From Mesaphorura yosii (lineage: Eukaryota; Arthropoda; Collembola; Poduromorpha; Tullbergiidae), in the NCBI GenBank assembly GCA_009869945.1, contig WIXG01000185.1, positions 62,001 to 126,000 of the forward strand: DNA of 64,000 nt, given 5' to 3'. The notes under the pieces are model-generated. The model made no database searches, was not told the origin of the DNA, and worked only from the letters and a program-made list of their open reading frames with translations. The position numbers and the translations under genes are program-made. Positions 24,411 to 35,566 of this stretch are shown here, one piece after another; position 1 is the first letter of the stretch; each line of letters starts with the position of its first letter.

Positions 24411-25003
24411 TCAAAATTTTTCATAGTTCAAGGTGGCAATGAAATCGACGCCCTTCGCCGTTGCAGTAGTGACCATCTTGTGTCCGTCAAATACGCGCAC
24501 CTCCTTCATCTCAAACTCTTGATCTTCTGGTCCTTTGATCGTTTGCGTGTGAGTCATGGTGTTCCCATCAATTGTAATCAGAGACTGCTCAGTTAAGTAC
24601 ACGTAAGTGATTTGCATGCCCAAAAACGGAATCTAGGAAAACCTCTTGTACTCACATTTCCATTTCTGCGGTCTAAAGTTCCACTTGTGAACTGCTTTCC
24701 AGGTGTAAACATTTCTCCGAGCGAGTTCTCTGTTCCGAAGCATATAATTTGATAGAGGGAACCCTCTTTCGCAGCTTTATTCCATTCGATAGTGATTGAA
24801 TCCACTTTAGCTAAATCTTTCAAACCCATCTTGTCCATATCGTACCCTGAGTCGGAGTGCGGAGATCGTCACAATGAAATTGGGCGCATCAGAATTTTAC
24901 CAATGGGCTAGAAAATTCTCTTACCAAGTTTTGCCATCATCTGCTCCAGATTTTCGTTCGATACAAGTTTCCATCTTCCAAGAAATGGGGTAGTGTCCGC
25001 CAT
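24411..25003 (-). CDS. intracellular fatty-acid-binding protein (FABP/CRABP family)
   Basis: Exons 25003-24925, 24846-24656 and 24632-24411 give 163 residues, some 30 more than the usual 130-135. The FABP signature is at the N-terminus (FLGRWKLVSNENLEQMMAKLG, with G-x-W). A strand with PGKQF.SGTLDRR corresponds to the family's PG-E/Q-F block, and the C-terminal beta strands follow. No signal peptide is present, so it should be a cytosolic carrier of fatty acids or retinoids. The C-terminal R-x-Y pair that normally clamps the ligand carboxylate is not obvious: the end reads DFIATLNYEKF, with Leu where Arg is expected. The ligand may differ from an ordinary fatty acid. The introns sit close to classical FABP positions. 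Confidence 0.82.
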
Positions 25004-25673
25004 ATCGCGCAAATGCAACCTCCTGCTCGAATTTGGAAAAGTTTAGGCTGTTTGACTATCAGTTTTTTTAGGAGAGAACAAGAAAATATAATGGAAAGAA
25101 ACTCTAAGGAGGATGAATGACAAAGACGGATTGAACCTCAGCGGTTTCTAAATAGCACATTTACAGTTGCATTCATTCCAACGTTGAGGGTTGTCCTAGC
25201 AAGGTCAACTTTGCGGGCAGATATTCAAAGCCACAGATGATAGCTGAAACTGAAGTCCCTCAGCTCATTAACTTGCGTCGACTAAATTGAACGAGCCCCG
25301 CAAATGAAGATAAAAATGGAGGGAATAAATGACGGCGGTCAAGTAAGTAAGGGAATGTGGCAATGCGTTTCACATTTTGTATCTACATATCCTTTTATTC
25401 TAATTTTGCAGTACATTTCCATATCTAGTTCCTACCAGTCCATCCATCTCAATCCAAATTCAATGTAATAAAACTGAAATCCTTAAATTCAATTATGCCT
25501 GCATTACATCAATTTCGAAATGCTGTCAGCTCACCTCTTAGATAATATCATAAAAACTGATCAAGGTAAAATCTCGGCCACTTATCCTAATCTCATTTAA
25601 TTGTGAAAAACTGGGACCTTATCACAGTTTCAATAATTTTCGACTGACAGACGGTAGGAATTTTCGAATCAGG
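25004..25673. other. intergenic
   Basis: AT-rich sequence containing the 5' flank of the FABP gene and the 3' flank of the next minus-strand gene; nothing further seen. Confidence 0.45.
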
Positions 25674-26544
25674 CTAAGGTGAACAGCACGACATCAATCC
25701 GGGAACTCTCCAAAACTGTAGACAGGATTTCGGCGGTGGGAAGCTGCGTGAAGGCACTGTCAGATCCTGGTTGGAAGATTTTCCGCCACGATCACGTTGA
25801 AACATCGTAAGCGTTTCCGTGAACGGGCCATCGTAATTTGATGTAGGCGGAAGAGGTAGACCTGCTCCAGTTCCAGCGTCCGGCTTGCAAGATTGGCAGA
25901 TCTGCACTCGGGAAATCAAATAGGCCATTACTCTTCGTTTTTGTAGTTAGTTGAACTAACTGAGTGGGCTTTAAGAAGTTTTACTTACATGTGAGCATTT
26001 TTCAAACGGAGGACAAACAAAGTCATCGATTCTGTTTAATCGTGAACGGCGCTCGCACCCTGCCTGCCTCGGAATGGGGATTAACTCCACACATTCGTGG
26101 CCACATTGAAGTTTTCGGTTGCAAGGCTCCCAGTAGTAAGTCATCGGCTGGTATGGGAGGGCGTCATCATTGTAAATATCATCATAGTCGTCGTCGTCGT
26201 TATATCTCAAAAGATACAAAGGGTAGTACGGAGTTCCTCCACACGGCTCCTGAACGAACGTAAGATGAAGAATTAGCTATTAGCCAGAGGCTAATCAGAA
26301 TGCAAAGAAAGGTAAGGATGCGTACTTGACTTACCAATGATTCAGGTACTCTTCTAACACAAGGCGGGCAAACGGTTGGGTGAATATCCAAGGACAGCCC
26401 ACAGGTATGGTCACAGTTGAGTCGATAATTACAGACGCCAGGAATGGACAGGGACGCGGAACTCATTGGCTCGGGCCACGCTGCGAGCGGAATATGAAAC
26501 CATCTAGTACCCACAGACTGCCACTCTCTTTCATCAGAATCCAT
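25674..26544 (-). CDS. Cys-rich protein with NFX1-type zinc-finger-like repeats
   Basis: Exons 26544-26335, 26249-25989 and 25901-25674 are all phase 0 and encode 232 residues. Two repeats share the NFX1-finger layout of C-x3-L-x-C-x-H-x-C followed by CPPC/CPPFEKC: CNYRLNCDHTCGL with CPPC, and CNRKLQCGHECVEL with CPPFEKCSH. The third exon adds a CQSC pair and a Pro-rich tail. Between the repeats is an acidic run of Asp and Tyr (YNDDDDYDDIYNDD). NFX1-type fingers occur in DNA- or RNA-associated E3-like proteins; here there is no RING and the protein is short. Whether it binds zinc or nucleic acid is unknown. Confidence 0.6.
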
Positions 26545-27156
26545 CGTATATCCAGGAACTCAACCCCAATTAATCCAGGAAGTCAATTACGGTGCAACAA
26601 TGTCGCTAATTGAAACTGAAGCCGTGCTATGTTTCAAGACGAGGTTAGACGTGGTTTGTCTTCAATCAGACTTTGAGTATTGGTAGACCAAATTCGCTCA
26701 GTATCGACTCTGTCGATGTTCATTGAATTGATCATAATACTACACTCATGAAATTTGCTCAGTTATGAAATGAAATCTGTTAAAAGACATTGCGTTCAAT
26801 TTTCATATGTTTGGCGACAGTGAGTCAGTGAGTCTGGGTTTTGATAAGCACATTCCGCAAAGACGTTGTCTGTGTCTGCTAATTGATGACTTTCATTTCA
26901 TTTTGTAACACTAAACGTAGCAATTTACCTCGGACCTTGGCAATGAATTTCATAATTACTTTGTTTTCTACGCAAGATGCTGTTATGAAGTCACGGCCGG
27001 ACATTGGTTAAACGTATCATCTCAGATGACTGATGACGCAAATGAGTTTACTAATGACAAGTGATCTCGTTGGTCTTTAAAACCAACCCGATACACCGTA
27101 TCTCAACTATTTGGGGTCCGAACCTGTTCAGGTATACATAATTCACATTTGCTACC
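26545..27156. other. intergenic between divergent genes
   Basis: About 600 bp that must hold promoters for the NFX1-type gene (-) and the mucin-like gene (+). No TATA box is obvious. Confidence 0.4.
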
Positions 27157-29751
27157 ATGGAAGGCAAACAGTTTCTAATTCGTTCTCACTTAATTTTATT
27201 CACTTCGATTGTTTTAACAATTCATTTGGCCGAGTCAGCGTCGATAGGAACTTCGGATCATGCCAGGGTCAAACATTCGATGTCTGCCAGATCTCCGGGT
27301 CCGTTGTTTCCTGCGTTGGCCGTTGTGAATCAGCTTCGGGAGATTAAGAGCAGTGGTGAGGCGAGACTTTTTCCTCCCGACGGGCCGTCTGCGGAAGATT
27401 TTGTGGACACCCCACCGTTTGATGCTGGAGTCGGGAAGATTGACGAACCTGGCAACGACAGTGATTACAACTGTGGTCCCATGCCGTGCGGGCCAGAGTC
27501 TCTGAATCCTGAGCGTATCGGGAATTCTCCTCTGCCTGCCGATTTAGGACCACCGCCACAGGAACACGAGCTCGGTGCTCGACCCCCGTTTCCGATGCAG
27601 ATTACTCCCACGTCGAAACCAAGGCCTGAAACCTCTTCTTTACCAACGACGACAACGACAGCTTTCAGTCCGAACGAAACACAAACTTCCGCGAGCAGCA
27701 CAGAAGTGTCCACATCTCTGCCAACAACACCGTCGTCATTACCTCAAGTCGCTTCCACCGAACAGAGCACGACTGAACAGGATATGTCATTGTTGTCGAC
27801 TTCAACAAGTGCTGTCGTCGGCGAGGCTGTCACGTCCACAGCGATACCGACCATACTTTTGAGCAGCGAAAGTCCATCCACTACTTCAGCGAATAGCCAG
27901 ACAGAATCAACCACTGAGCCTAAAACAGCGTCGCCTATGCATAATGAATCATCGACTGAAGAGCCTGTATCGGATGAAAGACCTACACTAAATTCATCGA
28001 ATTCAATTTTTGAAGAAGTCACCACGGCAAGTTCTGCAACAACAACTGGTAGTCACGTTCAAAAAGATAGTGCGGACATTTCCGGATCAGCAAACTCAGG
28101 AAACGTGAAAAATGAGGCTCTGAGCAAGACAACCACGGACATCATCAGCAGTTCTAATATCAATCTTGATGCTGCCCCGACAACAGCCCCTGTTAATGGT
28201 GAGAATTTGATTTCTACACCCAGTTCACCAGAAGAGGTCACGAGCATTCCCAACACGGCTTCGACGTCGTCCACCAGCAGCGTCTCTGAAGCCTCCACGC
28301 CGAGTGCAACAGTCCTCGAAAAGGTAAAATCAAATGCGGAAAATCTGTCTTCGACAAGTGCAGAGAATTCCACAGCTTCCGTGACGATGGACACAACTCC
28401 GACTTCCGGTGAAGACATTCTTGGGGAAAAAACGTCAACACCTTCCTTCGAAGCAGCAGCCGCTTCATCCACTGATTCCTCGCCTACGCTTAATGCGAGT
28501 TCAGATTCGACAACACTGCCGATAAGTACAGCAACAGAAATCGATTCAGATTCAGGTACAGAAGACTCTGTGAGTTCAAGTTCTGCTCCCACAACTGTTG
28601 AAAATGTGGAAGAAGAAACCACTGAAGAAGAATGGTCGTCTACTACGGAACTCGAATATGAAACAGACGAGGAGGCTTCCACTGAATCTCAAAATTATGA
28701 TTACGAAGCAAACACGAGCGCACCAGACTCTGAAGAAGCGTCCGAATCTGACGAAGGCAGCGGAGATGGTGAAGAGGAATTTGGCGATATTACGACGGAG
28801 TCCTACGACGAAATTACAACTCTGAAACCAGAAATGACAGTTCTCCAACGACAAAAATTGAGCAACCAAAATTCTCAAGCAAATTTATCCTTTATTGATC
28901 GCGAGTGCAAGTTCGAGGACAGTGAAAAGTTCAAGCGGAACATACAAACTGCCACGTTTGGGTATAACCTGAAGTCTGAACCGACCCTCTTAACATTTGT
29001 GGATGAATCTCCTTGTGTGGCCTCCTTCAGGTACGTAATTGTCTGTGACTTTTTGGGTTTAATTGAGGTTTGATTCAGCAATTTTTCCACTGACTGCAGT
29101 GATTCGGGGCACGACGAGATTATGAGCATTCGCAAGTTGTGGCCGACGCTAAAACGCAGACTCAGCGTAGATGCGGCAGGGTTTGCTGACGGTTGCATAT
29201 ATTTTGTCGAGTCGGGCGTCGGTGCCAAGCCACAGGTGGTCCAAAGATTCAATTACAATGCAGACACAAAAGCCTACAAAGAGTCGTCTGGCCCAATTAG
29301 CACATTCGAGTTTCTTCGCTCCGTTTGTGGCATTCAAGCAAATCAGTCGTTCAGAATCCGAAGTTTCTTGAAGCTACCCAACAGCTCGACTTGTTTCGTC
29401 TTCAATGAGTACGTGATTATTTCGCAGACTTGCAACCACAGAAACCACAATAAGAATATGGCACATTTCTTTTACAGGACAGGCCGAAATGCACTGGTTT
29501 CACCGAATGCGACTTCGACCGAGCTCTCGCTGGCCCACTCCATAGAACATTTGCTCCAGACTGAATACATCAATTACGTCGAAGCCATTTTTGTGTGGGC
29601 CGACGAACCAAGCCTTTCAATTGTCTACGTGTATGGGAGCAACGGGGAGCTTTATGTGGTGCATCGCAACATGATGAGAAATAGCCCAGAATTCGGATTA
29701 TGGAAACCTGGCAATTATGCACTCATTCCGTACGAGCAATTCCCAGCTTAA
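27157..29751 (+). CDS. secreted mucin-like protein with conserved-looking C-terminal domain
   Basis: Exons 27157-29030, 29100-29408 and 29478-29751 give 818 residues. A signal peptide (about residues 1-28, SIVLTIHLAESAS) leads into a Pro-rich region with one Cys pair (YNCGPMPCGP). About 430 residues (roughly 150-580) follow that are dominated by Ser, Thr, Glu and Ala, a classic O-glycosylated mucin stretch ending in an acidic tail. The last 240 residues are ordinary globular sequence with several Cys (DRECKFED, DESPCVASFR, RSVCGIQ, SSTCFVFNE, DGCIYF) and both short introns lie there. I do not recognise this domain. The product is probably an extracellular matrix, gut-lining or haemolymph protein. 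An AATAAA lies about 33 bp after the stop. Confidence 0.85.
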
Positions 29752-29783
29752 GAATTTTTTACTCTCATGTATTGCGTGGACTG

Positions 29784-29789
29784 AATAAA
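29784..29789 (+). terminator. polyadenylation signal AATAAA
   Basis: AATAAA shortly after the stop codon of the mucin-like gene and about 175 bp before the next ATG on the same strand. Confidence 0.6.
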
Positions 29790-29962
29790 AAGATGCATGA
29801 CAAAATAAATCGACAAATGGGAATAATGGTTCATTGTTCTTGTGTGTGATTGACATATTGGACAAACGAGAAAGTGTGTCATGGAAGAAAATGAAGCAGG
29901 GCAATTTCATTATTTCATCTCTTCTAAACATCGGTGCAGTTGTTTGGCGTTAGTATGCAATA

Positions 29963-31383
29963 ATGGAATATCTGCAGCTTTTATTGGCCCTCCTCCTTGT
30001 ACAATGTTGTGGTCAATTTTTGTCTGCCGCTCGCGCTCGCAAACGGAATAAGCCGGAGAAGGACAGTCTGATTCAATTTTGGTTGTATCCCAACTCGAAG
30101 TAAGCAAATAGTAATTATGGGTTACAATTATCGACACACAATGTTAATGAATACTTTTGAATAATGGGAAATCGGTCCAAAATATTTCTATAATTATCAG
30201 TGACCACAAGCAGATGCAAGAGATCAAGCTCAACGACTTTGATTCGTTGAAGTCTGCTAAACTTTTTCATGACTCCTCGGTTACAATAATCATACACGGC
30301 TTCAGCACCAACTTCAGCGAGCCCAGATTGTCAACGCAAGTTTTGAAAAATGGTATAGTACTGATTATGATAGTGGTGGTATTCGACATGGGCATTAATT
30401 TAGAGCGTGCAATTTTCCTTCAGCCTATCTGCTCGGTGGCTACCCGAACATCATCGCCGTAGATTGGTACAAGCTGGCGCAATTGCCAAACGTTACGGGA
30501 GATTTGATTGAGCTCAAAAGCTATACATTTGCCGTTGGAAATGTACCAAAAGTTGGACGGACGGTTGCCAAGTTCTGTCAATTCCTACTGAAAAGTCGTG
30601 CCGTATCAAGTCCGAGCCAGATTCACCTCGTTGGACACAGTTTGGGATCGCACGTGAGCGGAGTAGCGGGTTCAACCTTTAGGACACTTACGACTGGGGC
30701 TGGAACGGGAAATACGGCAATCGGACGCATCACAGGGTTGGATCCTGCCTTTCCAGAATACTACGAGAAATATGGCAACAAATCACGACGACTTGACAAA
30801 ACCGATGCTCGATTCGTAGATGTGGTTCATACGAATATTGGCATGCTGGGCTACCCTTTCCCTTGTGGACACGTGGACTTTTACGTGAATGGAGGCGGCC
30901 CCTTCCAGCCATATTGCCTGACTCCGATGCAAGGAGATCCGGATATTTTCTACAATGAGGGTCAGCCTGCACTTGTTCGTTAGTCTTTAGGCAGTCCAAT
31001 ACAATTCATAAAATAGTGAATTCTGCCTGTATTAGCAATCACTGGCAGCTGCAGCCACAGAAGAGCGTACTGGTTTTTTGCCCAAACGATATCAAACGAA
31101 GACAAGTACTATGGATGCCAATGCCAGCAGCAAGTCCTCCAATCGAACGACACAACGACTCCGGTTGATTACAAGTGCAATCGAATTGCGACGGAGACCA
31201 GACTCTGTTTTCGGAAGACATTATTTGGCCAGTACGTGTCGGGCAAGTGAGTGTTGAGACAAGTCACAAGCCAGTAAGACGTTAAGGCAAATCCGTCAAG
31301 AGAATATATTTTGTGTTAACAGGGCTCGTGGATCTTACGATGTAGAAATTAGCCTAAAGAACCCGTCAAAGTACTACGAGTAA
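29963..31383 (+). CDS. pancreatic-lipase-family secreted lipase
   Basis: Exons 29963-30099, 30201-30352, 30424-30960, 31036-31246, 31323-31383 give 365 residues. A signal peptide ([17 protein letters not shown]) precedes an alpha/beta-hydrolase domain. The triad is intact: Ser in GHSLGSH, Asp in GLDPAFP, and His in the [10 protein letters not shown] block, which only appears after splicing to the exon at 31036. Family blocks [26 protein letters not shown] are present. The lid between the lid cysteines is short and there is no PLAT domain, as in phospholipase A1-like and neutral-lipase members of arthropods. It probably hydrolyses dietary or haemolymph lipids. ATG 29963 is the first in-frame ATG before the leader, and an AATAAA follows the stop. 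Confidence 0.92.
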
Positions 31384-31434
31384 TAGACCGGTTACACCTG
31401 TTCACAGATTTCCGCCTTGTAACTGCGAAATTGC

Positions 31435-31440
31435 AATAAA
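31435..31440 (+). terminator. polyadenylation signal AATAAA
   Basis: AATAAA 52 bp after the stop of the first lipase gene. Confidence 0.6.
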
Positions 31441-32627
31441 TCTTGAGCAGCTAAACAGTTTCTTTGCCACCAGAAGTACAGAGGGACGCAATTCCAGCCA
31501 CGACTAAAATGATTACAAGAGCGCAGACGGCTGCCAAAAGTATTCCCATTTCTGACCACGGCTTGTCAAATCCAAATGATAGGTGTTACGCAATCCGGAA
31601 AATAGAGAGTACAATGACCATTGACGACGATAAATTGGATTCCTGCTTCTTGCTCCAACGTACCGTTTCTGTGTAACGTGGAACTGCGAATACGAGTTCG
31701 ACTCACAATTTTATGCTAATTAGGTCGTTGAGCTAAAAGACCACTCATGAATCGTAACATTGCATAATTTCTGCTAATTGCTGATTTTCTGCTCTTCTAT
31801 TCAAACGATTAATTGCTCGTTAATTTCTAGTTACTGTCAATACACTGGCTGAGTGTACATGGCCATCGAGCCATGCAACGCCAGGAGGAGACTCCACTTC
31901 ACACTAATTAAAACAAATTTTATTCTCGTTAGAAGTGTTGTAAGTCAATAAGCATAACATTTGTTTTCTGAGACAGTAAATTGTTTAATATGACATGAAG
32001 AGATAAGTGTAATACACTCTTAATCTAAACACAAGTTAAAATTAATTAATCTATGGCTTGACTTAAACCCTGGGTTTTTGCTGCGTAGTGAAGGACTGCG
32101 GGGGCGGTGGAAATCAAAAACATGGACTGATGAACGGCACACGAGTGAACTGACGATTGAGCACCTTTGAAAGAAAACGAAATTAGTTAAAAGTCAAGTC
32201 ATGGGCCTTTTAGCATTAATCTCTGCAAGGTATTGTTTGGGATTTGGATACAATAAACCAAACGCAATCGCCCGTGCTAATGGCCTCCGTTGTTTGTGAA
32301 AAGCGTATCATTGTCTACTTCATGGAATTGTCCTCGCCCTTCAATAAACTCCAATTCCATTTGCGAAGGTATTTCCAGCAGTATCTAACCACAACTATCA
32401 GCACGTATCTGTTTGACCTCCTTTCCAAGACGAGACATTTCTTATTATTTGAAGTACTCTAACTCTTAGCATTTATCCTCAAGTTCATCTTTGTTGGTTT
32501 GGGCGCCAGATAAGGTGTCCGTCATTAGAATAATAAATGTGTGGGATATTTCTCACGAAGGGCTTACAAAGGAATTGGAATCTCATCAAGAAAGACGTGG
32601 CCACCTGAAATTGAATTCATCTCAATC
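31441..32627. other. intergenic
   Basis: About 1.2 kb of AT-rich sequence; I see no supported gene. The frames at 31464-31676 and 32244-32462 (+) lack similarity and splice context. Confidence 0.4.
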
Positions 32628-33673
32628 ATGAAGTCGGTGCAAATGTATTTTCCACTTGCCGTCATTCTGTACGGATGTTTCAGTGTTGTTACAATTGGTA
32701 AGTCTTTAGGCTATTAAGCTAGGCCAAGATGAATTCTTTTTCATTTGATCTTGGCCCGAGGTGCCGAATTAACTTGTCTATTTTCATAGTGGATCAAGCC
32801 AACGGGTACTTTGCCAGAGCCTTGCCCGGAATCAAATGTATTCATAGCTACCCGGAGGGGAAATTGGCCTGCGATGACGGCAACTGCAATTTCAATGACC
32901 CAGACAACGTTTTTAAGCTGGCCTGCAACACTGATTGTAAAGCCCAACATGGGAGTACGCACGGGTATTGCCTAGAGTCAGACATTTGCAACTGTGGCCC
33001 ACCAGTCTACGGTAAGTTTGCTCAGAAACTCCGCTAACCTAAATTATGGACATTACCACGGTCGCTTGACTTATCTGATACGGTTGAATCAGGCGCAAAA
33101 ATATTTTCTCCATTTCTTCAATTTCTTGGGTTTCCAAGCAAAGAGGATTAAATGGTGGAGGTGGTTAAATTTTTCATTGAGAATTCCCCTTGCTTGTTAA
33201 AAATTTTTAACCAGCCCAAAAACGAAACAAACATTTTTTTCTTCAGCATGACTCAACCGTATCAATAAATTGGTCCTACCAACCTTGGACATTACATTGA
33301 ATTGAGACATGTTATGTTGCACAATCAACAGGCAAGATACCGATGCCTCTACAATGCATCAACATTTCGCAGGCAGAGCTCTACCAAACTATCTGTGAAG
33401 AAGATTGCAAATGTACACACAACAAAATCGGAGGAGGATGCAACTTTTGGACAAAGGCATGCGAATGCGGACCAACTAACCAGAAACCCGTAAGAACATA
33501 AAGTCAATTAGTAAGGAATATGTGACAAGGACACATGCGGAACGAAATTCTCGTTATTTTGTGATTGACAGACCCTTGACTGCCCGTACACGACTGCTAA
33601 TGATTACTTCAAGAAGTTAATAGAGAGATACACCAGCCTGGGATTGCCAGTCTTGAAAATTCTGTCAGGCTAA
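32628..33673 (+). CDS. secreted protein with two CS-alpha-beta (defensin-like) domains
   Basis: Exons 32628-32697, 32790-33011, 33332-33489 and 33572-33673 join in phase to give 183 residues. The first exon is a signal peptide (MKSVQMYFPLAVILYGCF). Exon 2 holds a domain with eight Cys ending in the defensin pattern C-x3-C (CNTDC), G-x-C (HGYC), C-x-C (CNCG). Exon 3 repeats it with seven Cys: CEEDC, GGC, CECG. Each domain therefore sits in its own exon. This cysteine-stabilised alpha-beta fold is shared by arthropod defensins, drosomycins and scorpion neurotoxins; in a genome with prophenoloxidase and no venom context, an antimicrobial role is the simplest reading, but it is inferred. The fourth exon adds a basic tail with one Cys. 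Confidence 0.7.
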
Positions 33674-33902
33674 TCACATTTCTCAACGATTGATTCCGTA
33701 AAGAAATCTTTGAAATCATTATCTAATAAATCTTGTGGTGAAAGAAAGCGGATGTTTCTTGCTTGCGTTAATTATCGTGTTCTATGCCCGTATTTATTAA
33801 CTCTTTTGCTGACTCATGTAGCATAATTATGCGAGACTAGCAAACCGGGAAAACATTAGCACAAAAACTAGCCACAATTATCAAATAGGAATTTAGTATC
33901 AA

Positions 33903-34140
33903 TCAGTCATCTGAACAATAAACAGCCATATCTTTGGTAAGCTTGCATTCACGTTACTTTCTAGGCTGAATTCTTGAGTCAAACGTTAATTTTCCCATAT
34001 AGGTTTCAAGTCAATAGAAATGGGGGTTTGGCTAGTCTTGCTGATCTCAATTTGTGTGCTTGGAGTCGCGTTGGCGTTCCTATCTTGCTTGACTACACAC
34101 CGTGCTGAAACTTTGTAAATTATTAATCTGAAATAAATTC
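33903..34140 (+). CDS. possible micropeptide gene (32-residue hydrophobic ORF at 34020-34118)
   Basis: A compact set of gene signals surrounds a 32-codon ORF. An arthropod initiator TCAGTC (33903-33908) is followed by a GTAAGC donor at 33937 and an AG at 34002 (66-bp intron in the 5' UTR), then the ATG at 34020, TAA at 34116-34118 and AATAAA at 34132. The peptide (MGVWLVLLISICVLGVALAF, then a short polar tail) would be a signal-anchor or single transmembrane micropeptide, or a very short secreted pro-peptide. The combination is suggestive, but each motif alone is weak and the polyA signal is unusually close to the stop. Confidence 0.35.
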
Positions 34141-34335
34141 ATATGTAGAAGAAGTCGACAGTGAGTCAGTTGAGAGTCACTAAACTTGTCGTTTAGAAAT
34201 GAAGAATATGTTCTGAAGTACATGAAGTTAACTCCAATCTATACAACGACAGCAGCAGAGACGGACAAGCAATAACTAAATTCAGAATTGGAAATAAAAC
34301 CCATGAACGATCAAAGGGCCAATGGACACTGACCT

Positions 34336-35000
34336 TTAACGACGACGACCGCGCCTCCCGCTGCAACCGCGTTCTTTGCCGCTAACTTTACGCTTGATAT
34401 TTTCTCGATATTCAGCTATCTTCTGTTTATAGTTCGTCACTTCATGTCCCTCAAAACCCTCGATAGTGCTGAACACGTTCTCCCGAAAAATCAATTTGCC
34501 AGACAATAATTCGATAGCTTCTTTGGCCGCACCTTCAGGTTCCAAGCATAAGACTACGGATGTGTCTTCGCGTTGAAAGTCCACAAAGGCAATCTGAATC
34601 GAAAATGCGCATGTAACTGTGTATGTTTTGCTTTTGAAAATTAATGGGTGGTTACACTGCTGCTGTTTATTTTACCTTGAGTTTTTCTTCCGGCACCGCC
34701 GCATACCACTTTTCCTGCAGAAGAATCTCCATGGAATTGTAGTCACTTTAGCAAGAACATCTTTTAATAACTCCACGGCGTTCTTTTCATCTTCCGGTTT
34801 GGGATCCTCTTTGGGATGTTCGGCATTAGGCACTCTGGGTTATCATTGCGCATTGCGTACTTCTTTTCGACCTTTAGCGTCTTCTCTTCCTGGTAGTGCG
34901 TCTGGAGAATTCAAGTCTAAAGCTTTCAGTGATCTAAGTAAGTTTGGGATTATACAAGACAGCTGTTTCTTATTTCAGGCAAGAATCGGCTTGAGCATCA
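34336..35000 (-). pseudogene. degenerate La-protein-like (RRM2/xRRM end) gene fragment
   Basis: The last exon, 34593-34336, is open and reads AFVDFQREDTSVVLCL.. to a Gly/Arg-rich end (GCSGRRGRRR), like the C-terminal RRM and basic tail of La/LARP7 proteins. It splices cleanly (82-bp intron) to an upstream piece ending EKWYAAVPEEKLK. Further upstream the frame breaks: NAVELLKDVLAK, which should lead straight into that piece, is in another frame, and before it two adjacent stops (TGATAA near 34847) interrupt an otherwise continuous acidic/basic segment. No La motif or RRM1 is found upstream. I read this as a truncated pseudogene; an unrecognised intron structure, or a sequencing error at about 34740, is the alternative. 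Confidence 0.4.
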
Positions 35001-35029
35001 GCGAAGAAGACGGGAGATGGAGACGAACT

Positions 35030-35338
35030 ATGTCGCTTCTTCGGAGCTTGAACAGAATTAGTGAAGAAGAAATGGTTGCACCCGACGCATACCGCCAGTC
35101 AGTTTACGGCGGTCAGCCTGGCGACGCGGGTGGGACTGGTTCTGTCGCTCCTGCTAGCAAAGCAATCGAAGAGCCACTGAAGGAGGCTGACCTTGTTAAC
35201 ATCAATCCGGAGCTGTCCAGCAACGAGTCAAAGAGGATGAAGAAGCAGTATGAAGAGGGTAAGGCGACTGCAGTGCATCAGCCATGTTTAATGCCGAGAA
35301 TTAGCCTTGTGAATCAGTTTATTTTATTTTGTTTCTGA
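35030..35338 (+). other. open frame of uncertain status
   Basis: A polar open frame (start MSLLRSLNRISEEE) is preceded by a good AG acceptor at 34978 and contains a GTAAGG donor after KKQYEEG at 35259. Its composition looks coding, but I recognise no family and cannot find convincing partner exons. It lies in a stretch containing other broken gene pieces, so a relic exon is likely. Confidence 0.2.
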
Positions 35339-35566
35339 GTTATCTGTACGCTTATGCTGTCTAAAGTATCTCTTTTGTTTCTTGACATTGGTCTTATTCC
35401 AAACAAAATCATAAATAAAAGGCGTTTAATAAATTTGTACTGTTGACCGGACTCGCATCTTGTCTAAGTATTGTACGTAAGTAGATTTATTTATCACTTT
35501 CATTTCAGGATTTAGAATACGACTTTCATTTAATAATTTTACGAATTGAATTTGTCGACCATAACT

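Noticed and set aside
26200-29700. Long minus-strand open frames opposite the mucin-like gene
   Set aside because: They are complements of Ser/Thr-rich coding sequence, which leaves the other strand open; they lack leaders, domains and splice sites.
32628-33673. Venom-type neurotoxin
   Set aside because: The cysteine pattern is shared by defensins and scorpion toxins, but there is no venom context and two domains in one chain with a long tail fit a defence protein better.
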